NCBI GenBank assembly: GCA_964503615.1
Contig: CAZDBA010000024.1
Coordinates: forward strand, 1 to 38,726
Direction of reading: 5' to 3'
Length of the DNA stretch: 38,726 bases
Source: CAZDBA01 sp964503615
GTDB taxonomy: Bacteria; Planctomycetota; Planctomycetia; Pirellulales; Pirellulaceae
Shown: piece by piece, positions 18,201 through 25,592 of the stretch
Numbering within the stretch: position 1 is the first letter of the stretch
Layout of the letters: every line of letters starts with the position of its first letter
Program-made: the position numbers and the translations under genes
Notes under the pieces: generated by a model
The model's input: the letters and a program-made list of their open reading frames with translations, nothing else
The model's database searches: none
What the model was told of the DNA's origin: nothing

Positions 18201-19066
18201 CGATCGAGTGGTTGATTGCTCATCAAAGTGAGGATGGTTGTTTGTATGTTCCTTCTGACGAAAATTCGAACAACTCCTGCATGATGTACTCTCATTCGAT
18301 CGCCACACTCGCTTTGACCGAAGCTTACGGAATGACTCAGGACGTAAAATTACGTAAGCCAATTGAAAAAGCGATCGCGTTTATTGAAAAGACTCAGGAC
18401 ACTGAAAAAGGAGGGTGGCGATACTTTGCAGCGCTGCCCAACGGAAACAACAGCAGCAGTTGTCGTTCAACAGATACTTCGGTTACAGGTTGGATGTTGA
18501 TGGCGTTGCAAAGTGCCAGACTGTCTGGATTCGAGATCAAGCCGCGCGTGTTTGAGCGAATTAGGAACTGGTTGGATATCGCTCAAGAATTGGACAAGCC
18601 CGGCGAGTTCCGATACGACCCTTATGGAAAAGACAAAGGTGATACCTCACGAGAGGAAGGACGGCGATCTTCGCCAGCGATGACCTCGGTAGGATTACTG
18701 ATGCGTTTATACCTGGGTTGGAATCGAGAAGACGATCGTTTTCAAAGCGGCGTCGATTACTTGTTAAAGAATCTGCCTTCGGATGCCACGATTCGACAAC
18801 GGGACACCTACTATTGGTACTACGCCACTCAGGTGATGCGTCACGCAGGGGGCGAAAAATGGCAGCAATGGAATCAAAAACTGCATCCACTTCTGGTCTC
18901 CACGCAGGAAAAAAGTGGCAAACTAGCTGGCAGCTGGCATCCGTACTTGCCCGTCCCCGACCGCTGGGGCGGAGCTGGGGGGCGAATATATGTAACGACG
19001 ATGAACCTTCTGTCGCTAGAGGTTAATTACCGCTTGCTCCCACTCTACGAAGATTCGACCAAGTAA
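15218..19066 (+). CDS. Giant TonB/TolA-like transducer candidate with C-terminal alpha/alpha-toroid domain
   Basis: 1282 residues from a GTG start; the next Met would cut into the membrane region. Three hydrophobic helices lie at about 22-44, 48-67 and 79-98. The third, AIVISMAIHMLILVFA, carries S86-x3-H90, the S-x3-H motif of TonB and TolA transmembrane helices that engages ExbB/TolQ. Residues of about 105-920 are extremely rich in Ser, Thr, Arg, Lys, Ala and Pro with no fold, suiting a long periplasmic spacer. From about 925 a folded domain resembles the squalene-cyclase/prenyltransferase alpha/alpha toroid: AIELGLEFLIRHQNANGSWS, ATGLTVIAFQGAG, AIEWLIAHQSEDGCL, TDTSVTGWMLMALQSA and GGRIYVTTMNLLSLEV. 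No DxDD cyclase motif is seen, so enzymatic activity is doubtful. It lies directly after exbB-exbD. The transducer role is an inference from motif and position. Confidence 0.85.
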   Translation: MPSRQTIKKITPNQKERFDAQFWPVVVALVVLSGITFGAILTLLRGPWMWGSLLALPILVAITIVVLQRLNNRQLRRALQFAIVISMAIHMLILVFASVTDIFSSTRTEIAQETRKRPQRVILTNRKNEPRIWEKITRHEVADQEVKVQQQTATNNPPQPIPIKSKPSENDQQVSKTAERSQTVPRFDESLSQLHSSTNSKRRNNARNTPMTSPTVSETRSKSTSQTTNADSAPSEAALTAEKRSTSKPSATRSTSQPAPESDSQTAASKTAPNSQRAASRTETPTTPSRSTARLRRSQTNMPKTTTKSSTETAKTSSSKSPAKTSPQEVTESVTQRESKSIADRRSVQDTLTKQSSTSQREVLKSVAQRRDPEPAPPSISDLSANPVNPKRSRRNEPKTASTKPIEAPSSVTRANNSGESRMQPTAASVTQQRSVAVGSEISRNVGTKTGSSPSTATRASDTASRKETTSAPDATLGLTATQRSKVRRSVTNNRQVESAFKSNTTMPAKLIGSRTPAKRTATAAATLVDSASTQHRKELSAEKGQANLDIGPTKIVTESVAQNQTGGGGQPIVDDLQLEPVSKTRVSRGSSPSTLDAQPDSATMAQNESNSKPTSATHESPTETRIATDRRIGSESLAGEPTQSLEEGPTSDRSESAMDGLLAQDRKRRTSDNSPQSKIDDEDEKDDLESLAGNSRRRLAQAPSITNEATIGLDESSDSLGTAGQPTAQANDSLSVGRALSNLAPTAGRLMTQAAISLPLVETGSSHSTEKNKLTNEPGESNSAAATPTETKRRSQRVGKGPALPDSPTDIAGSTPNLGENKSGTDLAATETTIQADRGEKVGTIELQIAATPGPAGLTEDPSTRLGVRARPASRESDDIQSNIDTRFKRKDSGAKPGLNPDAVIANEAFQARMPNQGGGGPSTEAAIELGLEFLIRHQNANGSWSLGDLDTAHRLHKYQLNSDAAATGLTVIAFQGAGYNHREFKYALQLNHAIEWLIAHQSEDGCLYVPSDENSNNSCMMYSHSIATLALTEAYGMTQDVKLRKPIEKAIAFIEKTQDTEKGGWRYFAALPNGNNSSSCRSTDTSVTGWMLMALQSARLSGFEIKPRVFERIRNWLDIAQELDKPGEFRYDPYGKDKGDTSREEGRRSSPAMTSVGLLMRLYLGWNREDDRFQSGVDYLLKNLPSDATIRQRDTYYWYYATQVMRHAGGEKWQQWNQKLHPLLVSTQEKSGKLAGSWHPYLPVPDRWGGAGGRIYVTTMNLLSLEVNYRLLPLYEDSTK

Positions 19067-19266
19067 CATAAACGCTGGCACAATACGTTTGATAATTGCT
19101 AGCTGAGCCATTTAGCAGGTTGGAGCCAAGGGTTGGACTGGAGCCAGTGAGTTCAGATTGTTAAGTTTCCAAGAGCTTTGGGGCAAAAACCCCGTTGAGT
19201 TTTTTCCTTTTGCGAGCAAGCAAACTCGCAAATTAGGATTCCAATCACTCCACCCTAGACGTTTGA

Positions 19267-22200
19267 ATGCTTGGACATGGAAGTCCATTGCGTTGGCAGC
19301 GTTTGCAACTTTTCGGCAAACCTCTGTCTTGTTTGGCAACTCGTTTGTCCGCGCTGAGAATTTGTATTCTCGTTTTGCTGCTTTGCATAGGATCGTTGGA
19401 TCCACCAGTCGCAAAAGGCCAAGTTGCCCCGCCCAGTCAGGTTCCCGCATCCGTCCTGCCGCACAAGTTGACCGATGTTGCTGCGTTACCTATTGCAGAT
19501 ACTCCTTCAGTCGAACCTTGGGTCGGCCTAAGAATTTCCTGGGGCGGTGGAACCGCCGCCCGATGGAAATGCCGCATTGAATCCAGCTCGGGACCGGTCC
19601 GCGATCTAACACCTTTGGGCTTGGCCTCCGACACCCCCGGTTCGATGTATCTCGACAAGGGAATCGCCCTGGTCGACCAACCCAGTGCGGGCGTTTACAA
19701 CGGAATCGAGTTGTACGTTGAAAATCAACCCACTTCAGAAATAACGATCACGGTAGTCGACGCAGATCAACCGGCAATTCAGTTTCAAAAAACGATCCCT
19801 CTTACTGAATTGTTGACGGGACCGATCGGCCTTCCAATCGACACACGTCAAAATCGTTTGAACATTGCCCGTACTCCAGGCGACGCTCTCAAAGTCAATA
19901 TTGAGCGCGAGCATCTTGTATTCTGGCAAGGAGACGAATTCACGGTTGGAGTCCAACCCCATCTAACGGGCATAGTCGACCGTAAGGCTCGTTGTAAAGC
20001 CACCCTTGTTCGCGCTCGAAACGAAGGCCCTTCGATATGGTCCAGAGAACTGGAATTCGATTTAGATTCGACAGGTAGCGCGGCTTTGCAACAACTTTCG
20101 TTTGAAATGCCGGAAGAAGGGGTATACGACTTGGTCTTGCAATTGGAACCGCGTGGAGGAGTGCCGCTTCGGACACCGAATCCGGTCGTACGCAAGTTAC
20201 AGTTCGTCAGTCTCAGTAAGCAAGCGCCTACTTCCAGTGGCGAATTGTGGCGGGAACAGGCGCTAATCGACCCAACTTCATCACGCACGTTGGCCGGATT
20301 TCAATGGGCCAAGTTGCTTAAGAACGCTGGTCTAAAGCAGGGCACGAGTTCTCATTCCAAACGCAACGTCGTTAATTTTGAAAACCAAAGAATGGTCGAA
20401 CTGGGACCCGGCGGCTGGCAAGCAATCGGACTTCGCGGAAATCGAAGCGGCGAGCCTTTGCTGATTGAGGTTGAATACGTTGCTGAGGAAGATATTCAGA
20501 TGGGGTTGAGCGTACTTCAGCCCCATCGTCACGGCGAGTTACCGGAATATGGGTTCGACACCGGCGTGGTGGTGCCCAAATCGTTCGGCTCGACTGAAAA
20601 CTCACAATCCAAACTACGTCGACATCAGGTCGTATTCTGGCCTGAAACGAGCCAACCTTACTTGGTGGTCTCGAATCGAGGCAAAGAGATGCCACTCAAG
20701 TTTGGCAAGATTCGAATCCTCTCCGGTCCCAATCGTTTGGCCGTTGACAATCACGTTCCTGACCCTGATCTTCGTGACCGAACGCGACAGTTTTTATCGT
20801 TTTATGATTCGCCGATGTTTCCGGAGAACTTTGGAGCCGAAGAAGTTCTCGATCTAGCGAACGGACAAAGACTTGATGATTGGAAAACATTTTACGACGG
20901 TGCTGACCGCCTGATTCAGCACCTCAAAGCAAACGGTTACTCGGGAACGATCCTGACGGTGGCGGCTGATTCGGGAACGATTTACCCAAGCAAAATTCTG
21001 GAACCAACTCCGATCTTTGACAGTGGACGGTTCTTTGCGACAGGGCAAGATCCGATACCTAAAGACGTTCTTGAAATGCTTTGCCGAATGTTTAACCGGG
21101 AAGGGCTGACACTCATACCCGGGCTCTCACTTTCGGGCCCGATTCCCAACCTGGAAAATCAGATTCGAGCCCAAGGTGGCAAAGGCTTGCGTCCGGTGGA
21201 CTTTCGTGGGGATCCAGCTCCTGCCTCAACAGAAGTACCGGTTTACAGTGCATTACATGCCGATGTACAGCAAGCGGTTGTGGAAGTTGTAGATGAAGTA
21301 ACTACGCGTTACTCGCATCACAACTGCTTTAAGGGAGTATCTCTTATCTGCCGGCCGAAGACTTACACTCAGTTAGGCGGGCGCCGTTGGGGATACGATT
21401 CGCCTACCGTGACTCGATTCCTGGACGATTCCGGTGGCGTTCAACTGGTTGCTGGAGTCGCCAACGACTGGACACAAGTTCAAAATTGGCTACTGGGTTC
21501 CAATCACAAACAATGGTTCGACTGGCGAGCCAAGCAGGTCGGCAGTTGGTACAACCGACTTCAACGAACGGTATCAAAAGACGATCCACGTCGACGACTT
21601 TATCTTGCTCCCATCGACATCTATCGTCATCCAGATATTGTCTCGTCACTCAGCCCCTCGCTACACTGGTCCAATCAATTCGAAGAAGCGATGTTGGAAA
21701 TGGGCTGGGCACCCGAACTGTGGCCAGAAAACCCAAGCGTGGTCATGTTTAGACCGCAACGTATTGACCACAACGCACCGTTGGCTGCAAACAAAATCGA
21801 GTACCAAACACGCCAGTCGAAAAAAGAGAGCGAATTCTACCAATCGCAGGCGATCACCGGAGAATTGTTTCTGCACCAGACTTTCTGGTCCGAATTCCTC
21901 GAACGTGAGCAAGCTCAATGGCCAGGTGAACAACCCGAAACGATGTTGCGATTGCAACAACTTACTCCATCACACTGGCACAATCGAAAGCGATTCATCG
22001 AATCTTTGCGAGACCTGGACTCTCGCCTGATGGTTGACGGTGGGTGGTTGATCGCTCAAGGCCAGGAAACTGCGCTCGTTGATCTGATCGATGTATATAC
22101 TCAATTGCCTGATATTCCGTTCGACACATTGAGTTCCAGAAACCCCGAGATGAATTCCGGGCCGATCGTTGTCCGCCAAGCGATCGCGGACGGACGCTGG

Positions 22201-23247
22201 TACTTCTACTGCCTCAACGATTCTCCCTGGGAAGTCAAAACTCGCGTCCAATTCAATCGCATCGACGTCGGCAAACTTGAATCGCTTTCACTCAGTGAAC
22301 TTGAGGTACTGAATGAAACGGTAGAGGGAGAAGAGCGACAGTTTATCGAATTGACGATGCAACCCTTTTCCGTGGTCGGTGGATACTCTACCGAACCCGC
22401 CGCTCAGATGAACGACTTCTCATTTGTAGTCGATCCCTCTGCTGGCGAAACAATGAGGAAACGTCTGAACCAGCTTCAGCTCCGCCTGATTCAGGCAGCT
22501 AAAGTCAAACCTACCGACGGGATCACCAATCCGGAATTTGAGTTCACAAGCGCCGATTCGTTACCGGGTTGGACTTTTGATAAAGACAAAACTGACAAAT
22601 TCTCGTTGCAAAAAGAAGAAGACAACGCTGCACTATTGATGCGGGCCGAAGCCGAATCGAATTGGATACGTAGCAATCCGTTCCCCGTGCCAGCCACTGG
22701 AAGACTATCCGTTTCTGTGTGGTTGCGAACGGACAAAGTACAAGAACAACCCCCTTTACGAATCGCTGTTGAATCAGATCAGGGCAACTACTACCGCTTT
22801 GGAACAATCGGCTCGTTGGCGCCGAACGACCCGGTGAACCAAGTCGGGCCAAACTGGCGACAATACGTCGTCCATTTTGATGACCTTCCCCTGGACAATT
22901 CAAAACAACTTCGCGTTGGTTTCGACATGATCGGCAAAGGCGAAGTGTGGATCGACCGGGTTGAGACCTACGACCGTCTGTTTGATTCCAACGATATCCA
23001 GGCGTTGACTCAACTACTGGGTACTGCACGACCGTTGGTGGAGAATCAAACTGACTATGATACCTGCCGCAGAATCCTGAACCGCTATTGGTTGCGGTTC
23101 CTGTATGAGAACATTGGCCAGGGAACTTTACCAGAACCGGTCGAGCCAGTCCTAGGCGAGATTATCTTCAACCAACAACCGGCCGCTCGAACCTCCTCGA
23201 TTCTGGAGCGATTTCGAAAAATGGTTCCTCGCAGAAGACGGCGTTAA
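19267..23247 (+). CDS. Very large secreted protein with TIM-barrel-like and sugar-binding-like regions
   Basis: 1326 residues. An Arg-rich start and hydrophobic stretch ICILVLLLCIGSLDPPVAKG (about 32-51) form an export signal. The N-terminal third (about 60-330) reads as beta-sandwich. Residues of about 500-850 look like a family-10-type glycosidase TIM barrel, with alternating strands and helices: YSGTILTVAADSGTIYP, EGLTLIPGLSLSG, YSALHADVQQAVVEVVDEV and FKGVSLICRP. No catalytic acid pair could be assigned. About 1090-1235 has the pattern of a jelly-roll carbohydrate-binding module (LPGWTF, RLSVSVWLRTD, WRQYVVHFDD, EVWIDRVETYD). It follows the transducer gene by 200 bases on the same strand and probably belongs to the same envelope system. 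The product may act on or bind polysaccharide at the cell surface. Confidence 0.78.
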   Translation: MLGHGSPLRWQRLQLFGKPLSCLATRLSALRICILVLLLCIGSLDPPVAKGQVAPPSQVPASVLPHKLTDVAALPIADTPSVEPWVGLRISWGGGTAARWKCRIESSSGPVRDLTPLGLASDTPGSMYLDKGIALVDQPSAGVYNGIELYVENQPTSEITITVVDADQPAIQFQKTIPLTELLTGPIGLPIDTRQNRLNIARTPGDALKVNIEREHLVFWQGDEFTVGVQPHLTGIVDRKARCKATLVRARNEGPSIWSRELEFDLDSTGSAALQQLSFEMPEEGVYDLVLQLEPRGGVPLRTPNPVVRKLQFVSLSKQAPTSSGELWREQALIDPTSSRTLAGFQWAKLLKNAGLKQGTSSHSKRNVVNFENQRMVELGPGGWQAIGLRGNRSGEPLLIEVEYVAEEDIQMGLSVLQPHRHGELPEYGFDTGVVVPKSFGSTENSQSKLRRHQVVFWPETSQPYLVVSNRGKEMPLKFGKIRILSGPNRLAVDNHVPDPDLRDRTRQFLSFYDSPMFPENFGAEEVLDLANGQRLDDWKTFYDGADRLIQHLKANGYSGTILTVAADSGTIYPSKILEPTPIFDSGRFFATGQDPIPKDVLEMLCRMFNREGLTLIPGLSLSGPIPNLENQIRAQGGKGLRPVDFRGDPAPASTEVPVYSALHADVQQAVVEVVDEVTTRYSHHNCFKGVSLICRPKTYTQLGGRRWGYDSPTVTRFLDDSGGVQLVAGVANDWTQVQNWLLGSNHKQWFDWRAKQVGSWYNRLQRTVSKDDPRRRLYLAPIDIYRHPDIVSSLSPSLHWSNQFEEAMLEMGWAPELWPENPSVVMFRPQRIDHNAPLAANKIEYQTRQSKKESEFYQSQAITGELFLHQTFWSEFLEREQAQWPGEQPETMLRLQQLTPSHWHNRKRFIESLRDLDSRLMVDGGWLIAQGQETALVDLIDVYTQLPDIPFDTLSSRNPEMNSGPIVVRQAIADGRWYFYCLNDSPWEVKTRVQFNRIDVGKLESLSLSELEVLNETVEGEERQFIELTMQPFSVVGGYSTEPAAQMNDFSFVVDPSAGETMRKRLNQLQLRLIQAAKVKPTDGITNPEFEFTSADSLPGWTFDKDKTDKFSLQKEEDNAALLMRAEAESNWIRSNPFPVPATGRLSVSVWLRTDKVQEQPPLRIAVESDQGNYYRFGTIGSLAPNDPVNQVGPNWRQYVVHFDDLPLDNSKQLRVGFDMIGKGEVWIDRVETYDRLFDSNDIQALTQLLGTARPLVENQTDYDTCRRILNRYWLRFLYENIGQGTLPEPVEPVLGEIIFNQQPAARTSSILERFRKMVPRRRRR

Positions 23248-23269
23248 CCCTAACCTCACCTGCTCTTTT

Positions 23270-24337
23270 TCAATCGGAATCACTCCGGTTTGCGTTGTAG
23301 ACCACGCGGGTCAAAGCCGCTTTTAGCTCGTCCTCTCCCGACATCATTTCGACGTTGACGATCAAAGCATAGACAGGAATCCCACCGATTCGATCGGCAG
23401 CGATTTTAACAAGGTCTTTGTGCGTGCAAACAATCGCTTGCACACCAGTCGCTTTTGCCGCTGAGCCAATTTGGGCTATATCTTCACGGTTGAAATTGTG
23501 ATGGTCCGGAAACGGCAGGGTTTCATTCAGATGAAAACCCAACTGCCCCAACGTCGCCCAAAAATTCGCATGGTTTCCGATCCCGGCAAAAGCAAAGATC
23601 TCTTTGCCCGCCAATGACTCCAACGAAACGGTCTGCCCATTGGACTGTTGCAAATGCGACGCCGAAATTCGCGTGCGAGTGATCGGCACTTGCGTGAACT
23701 TGCGAATTTCACGTTCCAGCTCGACAAGCTTCTGGTCGGTAACGCGATCACAGCGATTCAAGACAACAAGACCTGCCCTCCGCAACGAATCCAAAGGCTC
23801 GCGCAGCAACCCGCGCGGTAGCAAATGCCCGTACCCAAACGGGCAAGTACAATCGACCAACACAACGTCCAAGTCACGGGCGATCTTGCGATGCTGAAAG
23901 CCATCGTCCAATACGAGAGCTTGCATTTCCAGTTCCTCTATCGCCACTGCTGCAGAAGCAACACGATCCGGATTCTGAAGGTGGGGTACGTCTTGCAACC
24001 GTTGCTGAAACTCCAGCGACTCATCCGAAACCTGATTGGAGGCCGCACCGTAACCGCGACTAAGTACAGCGACTCGAACGCCCAGTTCGCGCAGGAATTT
24101 TGCCACCCAGATCACCAGTGGCGATTTGCCTGTTCCACCCGTGGTCAAATTCCCAATGGAAACGACCGGAACGTCAACTTGAGTAACGTTTTTCCCACGG
24201 TCAAACTGACGATTACGAGAGGAAATTGCCATGCGATAAAATCGTGACGCAACGCTCAGCCCACCACGGACCAGCCATGCAACCACTCCACGACGCTCAC
24301 CGGAAATAATTTTTAACAACTTTTCTCGGTTCAACAC
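23270..24337 (-). CDS. lpxK: Tetraacyldisaccharide 4'-kinase
   Basis: LpxK phosphorylates the 4' position of the lipid A disaccharide on the inner face of the inner membrane. The signature Walker A is SIGNLTTGGTGKSP, followed by AVLSRGYG, the conserved LDDGFQHRKIARDLD, PFGYGHLLPRGLLREP and LVVLNRCD. I place the start at GTG 24337, preceded by GGGAG at 5 bases (TTG 24334 is also possible), rather than the GTG ten codons upstream, because the family normally begins just before the membrane-binding helix. The resulting 355 residues are typical. It converges with the preceding large gene at 22 bases. It shows that this organism makes lipid A. Confidence 0.94.
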   Translation of the reverse strand: MLNREKLLKIISGERRGVVAWLVRGGLSVASRFYRMAISSRNRQFDRGKNVTQVDVPVVSIGNLTTGGTGKSPLVIWVAKFLRELGVRVAVLSRGYGAASNQVSDESLEFQQRLQDVPHLQNPDRVASAAVAIEELEMQALVLDDGFQHRKIARDLDVVLVDCTCPFGYGHLLPRGLLREPLDSLRRAGLVVLNRCDRVTDQKLVELEREIRKFTQVPITRTRISASHLQQSNGQTVSLESLAGKEIFAFAGIGNHANFWATLGQLGFHLNETLPFPDHHNFNREDIAQIGSAAKATGVQAIVCTHKDLVKIAADRIGGIPVYALIVNVEMMSGEDELKAALTRVVYNANRSDSD

Positions 24338-24455
24338 ACTCGCACTCCCTTTGCGGCAAACTATCACATCTCAATTAGTTGCGTCAACGAGGGGCCAAAG
24401 AAGGTTCAAAGTAAGTTACTCAACACGTTCAGATTTAACATTCAGATACGAGCCG

Positions 24456-24484
24456 TTGAAAGGCAGGGGACTGTGGTAGATAAT
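24456..24484 (+). promoter_or_regulatory. Sigma70-like promoter for the yceH homologue
   Basis: TTGAAA (24456-24461) and GATAAT (24479-24484) are 17 bases apart, close to consensus, and lie 38 bases upstream of the ATG at 24523, leaving a short leader. This is a prediction by eye. Confidence 0.45.
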
Positions 24485-24522
24485 TTGGTAAACGAAAACC
24501 AACTATCGGGAACAGGTCGGAC

Positions 24523-25248
24523 ATGAATACATCTGAAACAAAGACAACGGACGAAGCGGATGACCTGCCTCAACCTGAATTCAAACCGTTGACGCGAGAG
24601 CAACGACGAATCGTTGGGGTCTTGATCGAAAAATCCAAAACGACTCCTCAGTCATACCCAATGACATTGAACTCAATCACGACTGGCGCCAATCAAAAAA
24701 GTAACCGAAGCCCACAAATGAAAATCGCGTCTGATGACGTTGAGTTTCTATTAGACGAACTTCGCGAACTGGGAGCAGTGGTCGAAATCCGGGGTGACGG
24801 CCGTGTTGCCAAGTACAAACATCGGATGTACCAATGGCTAGGGGTAGAAAAGGTCGAGATCGCCGTGATGGGTGAATTGCTCCTGCGCGGCGAGCAAACG
24901 CTGGGCGAATTGCGGGCGCGAGCATCACGGATGGAGCCTATCGCTGGCATGGACGAATTGCGTCCTATCGTCCGATCTCTCGTCGACAAAGGGTTGATGG
25001 TTGAGCTGACCCCAGTTGGCCGCGGGCAGATTGTAACTCACAATCTTTACGAGCAATATGAACTGGACCATCTCCGCAAACAAATTGGATCGGGATCTCA
25101 CGACGACGATCTGGCTGGCGTACAGCCAATTCCAACCACGTCGGAAACGGCTGCAAGTCAGCAAACTACCCAATTGGATGAACTGAAAGAGATGATCCTG
25201 TCGTTGGTGGCACGAGTTGAAAAACTCGAACAACATGAGCAATCCTAA
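24523..25248 (+). CDS. yceH: YceH/UPF0502 (DUF480) family protein
   Basis: 241 residues. The family core is clear: LTREQRRIVGVLIEKSKTTPQSYP with the stretch LNSITTGANQKSNRSP, then VEFLLDELRELGAVV and LLLRGEQTLGELRARASRM. Members fold as tandem winged helices, but their cellular role is poorly defined. The N-terminal 20 residues are acidic. The C-terminus has a Gln/Thr linker and a short probable coiled coil (ELKEMILSLVARVEKLEQHE), as in many homologues. GGAACAGG precedes the ATG at usable distance. It appears to be a single-gene unit with its own promoter. Confidence 0.93.
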   Translation: MNTSETKTTDEADDLPQPEFKPLTREQRRIVGVLIEKSKTTPQSYPMTLNSITTGANQKSNRSPQMKIASDDVEFLLDELRELGAVVEIRGDGRVAKYKHRMYQWLGVEKVEIAVMGELLLRGEQTLGELRARASRMEPIAGMDELRPIVRSLVDKGLMVELTPVGRGQIVTHNLYEQYELDHLRKQIGSGSHDDDLAGVQPIPTTSETAASQQTTQLDELKEMILSLVARVEKLEQHEQS

Positions 25249-25592
25249 CAATTTAACATTAACGTCGAGTTCGCTATCGCTGGACAGCACAGTCAGCGCT
25301 CTATCACGCCCTCTCAATTGTTACCCTTTACGCGCGCCGAAAACCGACCGCAAAAAGCACGACCAACAATACGGTTCAACCGAACGATTTCGGCAAACCT
25401 TTGCGATGCGCGAAAGGCGTTTTAATCGAGACATTGATTGATTCTGTTGTGAACGGAATCCCAAATCTGAAATGCGAGGTGGTTTGCTTAATCAAGCAGC
25501 AGCATTATCTATCAAGTTCCGAAAAGGGATTACGTGTAAGAAATTCTCGAGAGATTTCCCGCCGTTTCAACGCCGAAGAAAGAAGTTTGGAC
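25249..25592. other. Intergenic region upstream of the repeat protein
   Basis: 344 bases with no gene that I can support. A reading frame stays open from 25401 into the next gene, but its translation upstream of the signal peptide at 25593 looks non-coding. No strong promoter or terminator is visible. Confidence 0.4.

Noticed and set aside
18000..19066. Squalene-hopene cyclase enzyme
   Set aside because: The toroid pattern is present, but no DxDD motif is seen and the domain sits at the end of a membrane-tethered spacer.
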